Below are positions 8,740 to 20,992 of a stretch of DNA of 64,000 nt, piece by piece. How positions within the stretch are numbered: position 1 is the stretch's first letter; every line of letters begins with the position of its first letter. Below the pieces are notes generated by a model that did no database searches, had not been told where the DNA came from, and saw only the letters and a program-made list of their open reading frames with translations. The DNA comes from Naumovozyma dairenensis CBS 421 (Eukaryota > Ascomycota > Saccharomycetes > Saccharomycetales > Saccharomycetaceae): assembly GCF_000227115.2 (NCBI RefSeq), contig NC_016484.1:248001-312000 (forward strand), written 5' to 3'. The translations under genes and the position numbers were made by a program.

Positions 8740-10095
8740 TTAAATAGATTCAATATCATTCATATATGGTCTGAGACATGTTGGAATATGTATCTTGTCT
8801 GTTGTAGGATCATAGAAATTTTCCACAAGAGCCAGCATTATTCTTGGAACTGCCATAGCTGTACCATTTAACGTATATGCAAAATGCAACTTACCATCAT
8901 GTACGTCCCTATACTTGGTATTTAATCTCCTACTTTGAAAATCAGTACAATTAGAGGTACTACTGATTTCACCAAAGGAACCTCTACCGGGCATCCATGC
9001 TTCAATATAGTACTTCATGAATGCTGGGTTTCCAAGATCGTTTGCTGGCATATTTAGAACTTTTGCGGACAATCCCAATTCTGTGATAATCTCAATTTGT
9101 AAGTTTTTTAATGATTTCAATAGTTGTTCGCTTAACTCTGGTTTACACCAACAGAATAGTTCCACTTTAGTGAATTCATGAACTCTATACAATCCCTTTG
9201 TATCTTTCCCTCTTGCACCTGCTTCTGCTCTATAACTTCGACTCACTCCGTACGACTTTTTAATACCTTGTGTTTCATCTAAATTTATAACTTCATCATA
9301 ACCTAAACCTGCTAGGGAGATTCCAGCAGTGGCAATTAATCCTTTCCTGTCATTAGATCCAATGTCATCACCTATTTTATATATTTGATTCTCATTATTC
9401 ATATCCCTTGGTCTAAACCCACAAGAATTGATGATATCCAACCTAGTAACACTAGGCGGTATAACTAAACTGAATCCACGTTTCTTCGCAATATCAATTG
9501 CATATTTAACTAATGCCATTTCTAATTCTGCACCAGAGTTCAATAAATAATACCAGGATGTTCCTGTAACTTGCGATGCCTTCTTCAAATCTATCATTTT
9601 CTTTCTTGTCATTATTTCAACATGTGATAATTGTGGGTTTGGTGCATATGTTTCCTTGGGATTAATCCATTGGACAATTCTAGGTTCTGTCAAGGGACAA
9701 GATCCGTGCAAAAGATTCGGCAATGATGAGCATGTTTCATTCATAGATGAATTCAAGGAAGTTATCGATTCGTTCATGGTTTGAAATTTAGATTTTAAAG
9801 ATTTCAGTATTGTTTGATTCGAGGATATGTCTGCTTTATTTGTTTTAATTAGTGATTCTATTTTCTTCCTTTCAGTTTGAATCTTTGCCATTTCAGAAGT
9901 TAGTTTTTTGAATTCATCATGCTGAGTTGGTAGTAGTTTTAACGCTGATAATACCTCAATGGAATTGTTTAATTGTCTTCCCTTTATTGAATGTTCATAT
10001 TCTTCTATTCGAGATATCGTTGCGTTTATATCGAATTGTGGTCGCTTTAACAGACAATATACGGTTGTGCTCGAGAATGCCCTTCGTGATAACAT
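8740..10095 (-). CDS. DIA4: DIA4, mitochondrial seryl-tRNA synthetase
   Basis: The 451-residue product (S. cerevisiae Dia4: 446) is a class II seryl-tRNA synthetase. An Arg/Ser-rich N-terminal segment of about 20 residues fits a mitochondrial presequence. Residues 45-120 form the long antiparallel coiled-coil arm that clamps tRNA-Ser. The catalytic core shows the TSWYYL region, motif 2 (SYRAEAGARGKDTKGLYRVH) and motif 3 (NGTAMAVPRIMLALVEN) with the class II arginine. It charges mitochondrial tRNA-Ser. The gene lies head-to-tail between RPL27A and VPS29, as in S. cerevisiae. The reading frame is intact, unlike those of its neighbours ARD1 and SPO13. Confidence 0.93.
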   Translation of the reverse strand: MLSRRAFSSTTVYCLLKRPQFDINATISRIEEYEHSIKGRQLNNSIEVLSALKLLPTQHDEFKKLTSEMAKIQTERKKIESLIKTNKADISSNQTILKSLKSKFQTMNESITSLNSSMNETCSSLPNLLHGSCPLTEPRIVQWINPKETYAPNPQLSHVEIMTRKKMIDLKKASQVTGTSWYYLLNSGAELEMALVKYAIDIAKKRGFSLVIPPSVTRLDIINSCGFRPRDMNNENQIYKIGDDIGSNDRKGLIATAGISLAGLGYDEVINLDETQGIKKSYGVSRSYRAEAGARGKDTKGLYRVHEFTKVELFCWCKPELSEQLLKSLKNLQIEIITELGLSAKVLNMPANDLGNPAFMKYYIEAWMPGRGSFGEISSTSNCTDFQSRRLNTKYRDVHDGKLHFAYTLNGTAMAVPRIMLALVENFYDPTTDKIHIPTCLRPYMNDIESI

Positions 10096-10415
10096 TATTG
10101 AGGAGATTTTTAACTTCTTAGTGGTTTCTTTCTTTCTTGGTTAACCATACGCACAATTTTTTGTTCATAAGTAGTTTATACCTTGAATTGTTTTAAAGGA
10201 TACCCTAGATCTAGTACCTGATATAAAATCGGGCACCATTCGTATTTTCATTTATTCCAAGCGAAAAGTTATATAGATGGTATAGAATACTAAAAGCAAG
10301 AATAAAATAGCATAATAATATATATTCACATATTCATATATTCATATATAAGCATTAAAGAAATATTTGAAAATTTGAATGCAAGTCTTTTTTCTCCTCT
10401 TGAGATATAATTCGA
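10096..10415. promoter_or_regulatory. DIA4 upstream / RPL27A 3' region
   Basis: This 320-bp AT-rich spacer contains ATATTCATATATTC-type repeats around 10325-10350. It has to hold the DIA4 promoter. No defined site was recognised. Confidence 0.35.
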
Positions 10416-11378
10416 TTAGAATCTCAATTTAGAGAAGAACCATTGGTTCTTACCAGCTTGATGTCTTTCTTCGAAAGCCTTCTTGATAACTTTCTTAGCT
10501 TCTTCACGTTGAGATGGTTCTTCGAAAGTTTCAGTAGAGACGACAGATTTGAAAGATTCAACATCTAGAGTATATCTAGTTGGTAGTAAATGGTTGTAGT
10601 TGACGACCTTGATGAATGGCTTGATCTTTGTTCTCTTGGCAACCTTTTTAGCACCGTGCTTCTTGGTAACCTTTAATGGGTATCTTTCAATACCAGCGAC
10701 TAAAGCGTGACCAAATGGGTGGGATTTGGAACCTTCATCATGTGGCTTGACGATAACGACCTTCTTACCAGCGTAACGACCACGGACAACGACAGCTGTA
10801 ATAAAAAATAGAAGAATGAAAATAAATTAACGAGAGAAATTTAAAATCAGTAATTGTTAGTATATTGATTCTTTTTCCTTTTTCTTGTTGACAATGTTTT
10901 ATTTCGTAGATTCAATGATCTTGTGAACTTCTGGAAATCTTCACTTATCTAGATAATTGTATATGGAACTTAATATATAGAGAATATTGGTAAGATTTTT
11001 TCCATATGGATAATGCCTATTATTCGAGTGCAATTCTGTCATAATTTTAGAAAAGGCACAGTTTGTTCGCTCCTTTCTCAATTCTTTACATTATCCACCA
11101 CAATCGTTGGGTTCTATGTAAAAATGATTTGCTCCAATTCGAACATTCTGTTCATCGTTCATAATAATGTAATAATTCCTGCATGGTTCTTCATCTTTGA
11201 TGTCGTCATTTCTATTTATTCATTCCAGGAACACGATTTTATATTCTTTTCTTACTTTTTGGGCGCTCATATTCTTCTTTTTTTAAAATATCCAATAAAA
11301 CATTTTCAATATCAATAATTTAATAAAAACTCTGTGATGATACGTACCAACTTTACCAGCTTTCAAGAACTTAGCCAT
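10416..11378 (-). CDS. RPL27A: RPL27A, ribosomal protein eL27, two exons
   Basis: Exon 1 (11378-11348) encodes [10 protein letters not shown] plus one base. After a 552-nt intron (11347-10796), exon 2 (10795-10416) continues with [20 protein letters not shown]. The C-terminus is [12 protein letters not shown]. Total 136 residues, the usual length for eL27. The large-subunit protein contains a KOW-type N-terminal domain (residues 5-40). Codon use is strongly biased (TTG, AAG, GGT, GTC), as in highly expressed yeast genes. Two Rap1 sites lie upstream. The divergent neighbour TDA3 and the downstream DIA4 match S. cerevisiae, so the orthologue is RPL27A rather than RPL27B by position. Confidence 0.97.
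10796..11347 (-). other. RPL27A: RPL27A spliceosomal intron
   Basis: 5' splice site GTACGT (a known variant of GTATGT), branch site TACTAAC (complement of 10856-10862), acceptor CAG ending at 10796. Phase 1, splitting the codon after Val10. The reading frame on the plus strand inside it (11013-11318) is fortuitous. Confidence 0.93.
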
Positions 11379-12468
11379 TTTTTCTTGGTGATGTGTATCT
11401 GTTTATACTCGTTAAAATTGAACTAAAACTTTACCAATTACTAATTATAATACTATACAAATAATGATATATACATTGTTTAAATTAGGTATCAATTTTT
11501 TAGAGATTCGTTATGGATTTTTCCACTATGTTGAGAAAGACGCCATTTCCCTTCCTCCACCTAGGCTGGATAGAGAGTGGTAATTCGGTTCTAGAACGAG
11601 AGGATCCCTACTGACTCCCTTCGAACGGGCAGTGGATGTGCCCTTCTCCTGGGTAGAGGAATATTATTTCTCCTTCCATGGGCAAGGAATCTAGGAAAAG
11701 CTTTGAAACCGTAGAGAGGTAACGAACATCCAAATGAGTGATTGATCGTGGAAATTCCAACAACGTTGCAGAATTTCAACAGGTGACGCTATCAAAGAAA
11801 AGCGCGTTTTTGACGAAAAAAATAAACTCTGTCCAGTAAATATGCATGGGTGTGAATGATGTGTGGGTGTACACGGTCACTGAAAAAACTCCGTTATTGG
11901 TTGGCTCCCCCCGCTTATGAATAAAATGGCCCGATTTTCCCGTTTAGGAAATAATCTTCTTTCTTCGCAAGGAGATAAAGGCTCCAAGAACAGTGTGTCC
12001 GCGGGCTGCCCCGATTTGGTTTGGTTTCTCTCTTCCTGGAATCTCATAGGGGAAAGAAGAAAACAGGGCCAAATCCATTAACGAAAATGAAAGGGAGAAG
12101 AGAATGGTAAAGGGAGAAAGGGCACCAAACCACACATAATCTTTCTGTATATGCGTAAGTCCCCACCACCTAGCAGGTCTTCATCCCCGCAAACAACAAC
12201 GGTGCCTGATTTGCTTAATCCACTAAAAAATTCCCCATATCGATCACTTAATTCATTCCAATATATACGTGATTCAATTCGAGCTGTATATAGTTGAAAT
12301 CTATTACTATTCATAACACGTTTTCTAAGAAAGAAAGTAGTGACATATCAACTATACAAAATCTCTAAAGGTATATCTTAGAACTAGTTTACTTCACTAT
12401 CTTTCTGCTGGACAGATCGGAACTCAAGTTTATAAACTATTGAAAAACCAAAATATAATAGGGCAGCA
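11379..12468. promoter_or_regulatory. Divergent RPL27A/TDA3 promoter region with two Rap1 sites
   Basis: On the minus strand, ACACCCATGCATA (11853-11841) and ACACCCACACATC (11870-11858) match the Rap1 consensus. They are 17 bp apart, in tandem, about 470-490 bp upstream of the RPL27A start. Paired Rap1 sites are the usual mark of yeast ribosomal-protein promoters. No real gene is seen in the rest of this 1.1-kb stretch. Confidence 0.75.
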
Positions 12469-14271
12469 ATGAGTGAAGAAATAAAATACCTATCACGTCC
12501 ATCCTTAAAATCTGAAGGTAAACAAAAGATAATCATAATAGGAGCAGGTATAATTGGTGTCTGTACAGCATATTATTTAACGAAACATCCGAATTTCAAC
12601 CCTGAAAAATATCATATTATAATATTAGAATCGAGAGAAGTAGCCGCTGGCGCATCAGGTAAAGCTGGTGGATTATTAGCATCATGGGCGTTCCCTAATA
12701 TGATTGTACCATTAAGTTTCCAACTACATCAAGAATTAAGTGATTTATACAATGGGGAGACGAATTGGGATTATAGAAGGTTGACTACTGTTTCATTGGA
12801 GGCGGATGTTCAAGACGAGAATATTAAGTTCCAAGAACAAAGATTGAATTTATTGACTCGAGAGAAAGAATTGAAAAATAATTTCTTAAGGGATTCTAAT
12901 AGTTTATCATCTATTTTATCCTCAAATGATGATATCGGTCGTAATAATAATAATGGTAATAATAATGGTGAAGGTCGTCATCGCCATCGCCGTCATCGTC
13001 ATTTAAAGGAAGGAATATTAGAACATGGTGATTCTGATGATGGTGATGATTCTGATGATGAATTCGAAGAAGACTCTGATGAAGACTCTGAAGATGAAGA
13101 TGAAGATGAAAAACTTTATTTCAATGCAGCCAATTCCATGTCAGGTGTGATTTCTCAATCATCCGTAAATGTAAATAAAAACAAGAAATATATGAAGGAT
13201 AACAATCATCAGTATAACGCAAATGACGACAATATGCATAACACTCTAAGTGCGAGAGATCGATTGTCTAATTCTGGTTCTAGTATAAACTCCATATTGA
13301 ATCCAGCCACTACCGCATCCACTACCACAATGTCTACTACATCTATAACAGCACCTACAGCACAAGATCAATATGATATTGCATTACCTCGTGATTTAGA
13401 TTGGATTAGAAGAGAACTTGTCGATAATTGTTCCTCATTAGGGAACAGAGATTCCACGGCACAAGTTCATCCATATAAGTTTACTAGGTTTATATTACAA
13501 AGAGCAATGGAAAGTGATTGTATTGATTTGATATTAGGTAAAGTAGTTGATGTTAAGATTGATGACTCAAGAAATAAAGCGACAGGTATTCGATATCAAC
13601 CGATTAAAAAGATGCATGAAGACGCATCTAGCGATAATATTGTGGATAAGGAGAATATTGTTGATATAGACGGAGATGGTGCCACCAAAATTATCATTAC
13701 AACGGGACCATGGACTTCAGAATTAATAAAATCATGCCCGATATCAGGGTTAAGGGCACATTCTATTATAATTAAACCTAATTATCCAAAGAATAATGGT
13801 AATCCTACACAGGTATCACCATATGCTATTTTCACAGAATTAAAAATCAATAATAATGAATATTTTTCACCTGAAATATATGCAAGAAGAGATGAAGTTT
13901 ACGTATGTGGAGAAGGTGACACGCTAGTGAAAATTCCAGATTCCACTAAAGCGGTTGCATATAACGAAGATAAATGTGAAGAATTATACCATTATGTTTC
14001 TAAGATTTCTACACCTCTATCAGATGGGCATATTATAAAGCAACAAGCGTGCTATTTACCTGTATTGAATGTTGCTACTAGTTCAGGTCCATTGATTGGG
14101 GAAACGAATGTGAATAATCTATATATTGCCAGTGGCCATTCATGTTGGGGGATTAATAACGCGCCTGCTACGGAGAGGATTATGAGTGAAATTATCTTGG
14201 AAGGTGAATCTAAATCTGCAGATATATCATTATTAAATCCAAAATTATATTTTGATGCTAGTGCAAAGTAA
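12469..14271 (+). CDS. TDA3: TDA3, FAD-dependent oxidoreductase (DAO family)
   Basis: The 600-residue protein (S. cerevisiae Tda3: 523) has an N-terminal dinucleotide-binding motif IIIIGAGIIG (Gly25, Gly27, Gly30). The FAD-binding E of IILESREVAAGASGKAGG follows, and a C-terminal DAO segment (GPLIGETNVNNLYIASGHSCWG) closes the fold. Between about residues 140 and 300 there is a long non-conserved insertion with Asn runs, a His/Arg-rich patch (RHRHRRHRHLKEG) and a dense Asp/Glu stretch. Tda3 is linked in S. cerevisiae to endosome-Golgi trafficking and topoisomerase-damage tolerance; its substrate is unknown. Synteny (divergent from RPL27A, upstream of SOD2) agrees. The start is the only ATG that gives a complete Rossmann motif with a short leader. 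Confidence 0.92.
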   Translation: MSEEIKYLSRPSLKSEGKQKIIIIGAGIIGVCTAYYLTKHPNFNPEKYHIIILESREVAAGASGKAGGLLASWAFPNMIVPLSFQLHQELSDLYNGETNWDYRRLTTVSLEADVQDENIKFQEQRLNLLTREKELKNNFLRDSNSLSSILSSNDDIGRNNNNGNNNGEGRHRHRRHRHLKEGILEHGDSDDGDDSDDEFEEDSDEDSEDEDEDEKLYFNAANSMSGVISQSSVNVNKNKKYMKDNNHQYNANDDNMHNTLSARDRLSNSGSSINSILNPATTASTTTMSTTSITAPTAQDQYDIALPRDLDWIRRELVDNCSSLGNRDSTAQVHPYKFTRFILQRAMESDCIDLILGKVVDVKIDDSRNKATGIRYQPIKKMHEDASSDNIVDKENIVDIDGDGATKIIITTGPWTSELIKSCPISGLRAHSIIIKPNYPKNNGNPTQVSPYAIFTELKINNNEYFSPEIYARRDEVYVCGEGDTLVKIPDSTKAVAYNEDKCEELYHYVSKISTPLSDGHIIKQQACYLPVLNVATSSGPLIGETNVNNLYIASGHSCWGINNAPATERIMSEIILEGESKSADISLLNPKLYFDASAK

Positions 14272-14756
14272 GAACGCTTTCTTCCTGTGTGTGACTCTGT
14301 CTTTTTCATGCATTATGCATGGTATGTACAATTAAGTGACATTAAGTAAATAAAAATAATAAAGTAGTAACTGAATTTACGTATTTAGCGTTTGTCTCTT
14401 ATATTCAGAATATGTGACGTTAATTAAGTTTTTTGTTTTCCAGCACGTGCCCTTTACTGATGAAATCTTGCTCGTGCGAAACTGAAAAGACGGACACCCA
14501 GATTTTGAATGTAAATTTCATAGGGCCGCCCCTTAGAATTGGAATATTTCCTTGTTCCCCTTCAATTGCAATTTATTGGTCCAAACTTTTTCAATTGGAT
14601 GGATTTAGTACAGATCTAATATCTGCTATTTAACAAAGAACAAACAGTGATTTTCAGGTCACCTTTACTTACGTCGTATGAATCACGAAAGTAATTGAGT
14701 AAATAACATTCAATTGAATCAAGACACGACAGGACAGACAGGACAGACAGGCAAAC
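14272..14756 (+). promoter_or_regulatory. SOD2 upstream region with two stress response elements
   Basis: CCCCT (14529-14533 and 14557-14561) matches the Msn2/Msn4 stress response element twice within 33 bp, about 200-230 bp upstream of the SOD2 start. This agrees with the known stress induction of SOD2 in yeast. The short plus-strand frame here (14433-14633) has no family features. Confidence 0.5.
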
Positions 14757-15467
14757 ATGTTTCAAAGAACGATTAAACCAACTACAGCATTACTGAGCCG
14801 TACAACATCTAGAGTATCAGGTGCCACTTTAATGGCTAAGAGAACTAAAGTGACGCTACCAGATTTAGATTGGGATTTTGGTGATTTAGAACCTCACATT
14901 AGTGGTCAAATCAATGAGATACATTATACTAAGCATCATCAAACGTACGTTAATGGGTATAATGCCGCAGTGGAACAATTTGAAGATTTGAAACCTAAAT
15001 TGGATACTAATCCTGTGGAGATTAGTCAAAAATTGATTGCTTTGCAACAAAATATTAAGTTCCATGGGGGTGGGTTTACTAACCATTGTTTGTTTTGGAA
15101 GAATTTGGCTCCAGAGAAAAATGGAGGTGGTGAACCACCAATGGAATCAAGTGCTTTGGCTAAACAGATCAAGGAACAATATGGATCTTTGGATAACTTG
15201 ATTAAAGTAACTAACGAGAAATTAGCTGGAGTACAAGGGTCAGGTTGGGCTTTCATTGTTAAGAATGTTAGCAATGGTGGTAAATTGGATGTAGTTCAAA
15301 CATACAATCAAGATACAGTTACTGGTGTTTTGAAACCAATAGTAGCCATTGATGCCTGGGAACATGCTTATTACTTGCAATATCAAAATCAAAAGGCAGA
15401 CTATTTCAAAGCAATTTGGAATGTTATCAATTGGAAAGAAGCTGCTAGAAGATTTGACAAGGCCTGA
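14757..15467 (+). CDS. SOD2: SOD2, mitochondrial manganese superoxide dismutase
   Basis: The 236-residue protein (S. cerevisiae Sod2: 233) starts with a basic, Ser/Thr-rich presequence of about 27 residues (QRTIKPTTALLSRTTSRVSG). The mature enzyme begins near KVTLPDLDWDFGDLEPHISG. Metal ligands are visible: His in IHYTKHHQTY, His in FTNHCLFW, and the Asp and His of DAWEHAYYLQY. It converts matrix superoxide to peroxide and oxygen as a homotetramer. Order TDA3-SOD2-ERG11 equals that of S. cerevisiae YHR009C-YHR007C. Confidence 0.97.
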   Translation: MFQRTIKPTTALLSRTTSRVSGATLMAKRTKVTLPDLDWDFGDLEPHISGQINEIHYTKHHQTYVNGYNAAVEQFEDLKPKLDTNPVEISQKLIALQQNIKFHGGGFTNHCLFWKNLAPEKNGGGEPPMESSALAKQIKEQYGSLDNLIKVTNEKLAGVQGSGWAFIVKNVSNGGKLDVVQTYNQDTVTGVLKPIVAIDAWEHAYYLQYQNQKADYFKAIWNVINWKEAARRFDKA

Positions 15468-18175
<2,708 letters not shown>

Positions 18176-18367
18176 AAATTGTTCAAAAAACGATACAATA
18201 AACTTACAGCGCATTAACAAAAAAAATAACCTCTTCAGATGTATGTATGTGAGAGAGACATATATGCTTTTTGCTCAACTATTTAATTTTTTATTCATAT
18301 CTGATCATTATTTAAAAGTATATCATACGTATATATAGACAAGCAATATATTTATATTTATATTTAT

Positions 18368-18709
18368 TTATCCCTGATTAATTTCTTTTCTTTCTTTTGA
18401 AATCAAGTGCGAGTAAGTATACATGGTCTGTTTTAAACGTAGAACAAAAAAGAAGAAACCCAGGACGCTAAGAATTCCTGTACAACTTGCAATGACCAGC
18501 GAGATACATACCCTGTAGCCAGGGCCATGGTTCTGCTTCAGAATTACAGCCCAGTAGAAAGCAAGGCTACTTAAAAGTATGGCCATGATGGTAAGGAGGA
18601 ACATCACGAAACGTTCGTTCTTGTTCAAAGTTAGTTTTCTTACTCCTTTGTGTGGCTTTTGGTCGTCGAGAGTAATTATTTTCGGCAACCGAAAATCGTA
18701 ATTCTCAAA
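18368..18709 (-). pseudogene. Small two-TM membrane protein, start codon out of frame
   Basis: The frame read from 18688 has 106 codons but its first codon is TTG, not ATG. It is open further up to a stop near 18720. The only nearby ATG (18709-18707) is one base out of frame (ATG G TTT GAG AAT). One inserted base after the ATG would explain a start M-F-E-N-Y-D-F-R-L-P-K. The product has a basic N-terminus and two hydrophobic segments (residues about 28-50 and 60-85 of the 106). The tail is Lys-rich. I do not recognise a family. It sits at the break between the chromosome VIII-like and XIV-like blocks. Confidence 0.45.
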
Positions 18710-19489
18710 CCATGCCTTTTTTTAGCCTTTTCCCTCCCTTCTTGCGAACTCCCAATTTCTTGTTCCAGAGTAGTATGTTCTTTTCAAAATTTAACTTTCG
18801 TACTTCAATGGTTGGTGATGTAGTGGTCATTTCAATAAAAATTAATCCCAGAAAATAATTTTTTAAAGACAATGTGTTGGTTTATTTTCCCTTAATTTGT
18901 GAAGAAGAAAAATGCTGTTCAAAATATGTATTGTTTATTTTCCTCTAATTTGAGAAGAGAAGAAAGGTAACTTCATGTTGGTAGCTCAATTTTATTTTTA
19001 TATTAATGTTTTGTGTGTGATTACTGACAATCGATGCTCACAAAAGAATGACACCAAAAAACCACATAAATATTCCCGAGTAGTTGTTTCGAATGTGTCG
19101 CAGTTTCCCCTAAAAACGCGCCGTTAAATTGTAAGTCGCCGGAGTTTCCCTTTAAAAAAGATAAGAGGAATGAATGCTTTTGACCTCTTCAAATAGTTAC
19201 AGGCTACCTAAAGAAATGTGGAAGGAAGAAACAGGTCAAGAGTGGCAAACAAATGATGGTCAATTTCTGATGATGTTGGTTTATTTGTTTTAAAGGTTTT
19301 TGCTTATTATATAAAATACGTACCGCACCTGCTGTACATGCACCTGGCTAATAGATTACTATTAACTAACAAAGAAAAGTAAATTACAACTTACATTTTT
19401 ATAATTTTGGTGTTTGTATTTTGTATTAAGATAGAATATATAGCGGAGAGATCCAGATTACAAAGTTAATGTTTGTCAGTAATCCTGAC
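18710..19489. other. Spacer between two small membrane ORFs
   Basis: The 780-bp AT-rich spacer contains repeated GTTTATTTTCCCTTAATTTG-like segments (about 18880-18955, two copies about 55 bp apart, both followed by GAAGA). Otherwise I see nothing. Confidence 0.4.
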
Positions 19490-19908
19490 TTATTTTTTCT
19501 TATTGGGATAACCCTGCTCCTGAATAAGCATAAAAGTAGTCCCCACTATAAGGGACAGAAACCCCATTGCCCAATAAGGAATCGATAAAGTCACAAATTC
19601 TTCCCACTGCATTTTGGTATTAAATATAGCTATGAAACAAATCAGTCCTCTAACGATATAGGTTATTGCTGTAATAATCATCATGACGGTTTGTATCAGA
19701 TTTGGGTGACATCCCTCTCCTAATAAAAATGAATCAGTATCCATTGATAAAAGCCCATTGTGATAGTGATTATAAGGAACCCACAGAGTTTGTGTCCAGT
19801 TGTTGCAACAACACCAGAACGTTCTTCAGGATTTGATACCTCCGTTTTGTTAAGATTTGTACCGGTTGCTGCCTCTGATGATTTGCTATTCGTGTTTGTA
19901 AGTCCCAT
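19490..19908 (-). pseudogene. Small multi-TM membrane protein split by a frameshift
   Basis: A 62-codon frame (19908-19720) starts MGLTNTNSKSSEAATG and runs into a hydrophobic segment (KLCGFLIITIT). It is continued one frame over by an 84-codon frame (19744-19490) with two further hydrophobic stretches (LIQTVMMIITAITYIVRG and PYWAMGFLSLIVGTTFML). The overlap is 25 nt. A single missing base joins them into about 139 residues with three or four membrane segments and a K-K-K end. No family was recognised. Topology resembles the neighbouring ORF at 18368 only loosely. Confidence 0.45.
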
Positions 19909-20992
19909 GGTAACGTCTTTGTTGTATCTATCTATTTCTTAGCTTTTGTAATAGGAGGATAAAGTAGCTGAAATAAAAAACTACCTGCGATGCCATTTAT
20001 GGTTTCCGTTTTTTTCTTCACAGGGATATTGCAACACTTTAATAAAATTCTGCACTTCTTGGAACCATTTATTCGAATATAATTTAACTATAACGATAAT
20101 ATATTCCATACGCCAGGGATCACAGGATTTTCTATCTTCCACCCAACCCTTGCACATAGTGTAACGATTTTCAAAGAAGATTTAGCAGTCATGATTTATC
20201 AACTGGGAAGATACAGCGTCATAAAAAATTACTCTAATTGAAGTAATTCATATGTTTATATGTTACATGCTTAAGAGAAGGAGACCGGTCGGTTGTGCTA
20301 TCTTATTTTTTATCACAATCTTCATATATATTCTATATTCTATATTCTATTTAGGTAGATGAGCTAAGATAAGATTAGCATATGCCCCCCCCCCTTCTGT
20401 TTCCAATTTAAGAGTTTGCTGGAAGTATTTCAAAGTATAATGTGAAGGTTCATTTAATTGCTCTAAACTATACCTAGGCTTATAGACTTAAGAATGGGAA
20501 TGGATGGGATACTATACGCCGAGTAGTACTACCCTGCTCAGGTATAACGAGGATCATAATAAAATATATCGTCGGTATATGCGACACGGCAACCTTGACG
20601 ATCTTTTGAAGGGCTTCTGATGTGTATATCTTGCAACCTTTTAGGTATTCACCTTATTACCTTATTGTCCTCTCTATTTATTAAATAGATAACTGAACTG
20701 AGCAAGAAAATAGGCCTATATATTAAACCTGACCTAGCTGTAAGAAGTAATTTAAATCTAACAATCCTAGCAACTACTGCTATGCTGAACAGTAAGAAAT
20801 CGATATGAAGATTGTTTTTTTTTCTTCTTCTTCTTCCTTCTAATCTATAAATATACCCACTTTTATTGTAATTTTTTTTTGTTTCCCATGAGTATTGATC
20901 TTTTTTGTTCTTTATATACATTTTGTCTGGTCTATATAAAAAAAGCAGGCCTTTAAGGTTGACCAAAATGGTGAACGTTGTGTGTGCCGCCG
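19909..20992. other. 1.1-kb spacer before LRO1 3' end
   Basis: It holds C9 (20388-20396), a TATATTCTATATTCTATATTC microsatellite (20326-20347) and T-rich runs. The 115-codon minus-strand frame at 20649-20996 overlaps the LRO1 end and looks random. Confidence 0.4.

Noticed and set aside
11013..11318. 101-codon frame inside the RPL27A intron
   Set aside because: AT-rich hydrophobic translation without motifs, located between clear splice sites on the other strand.
14433..14633. 66-codon frame in the SOD2 promoter
   Set aside because: It overlaps the stress elements and has no family features.
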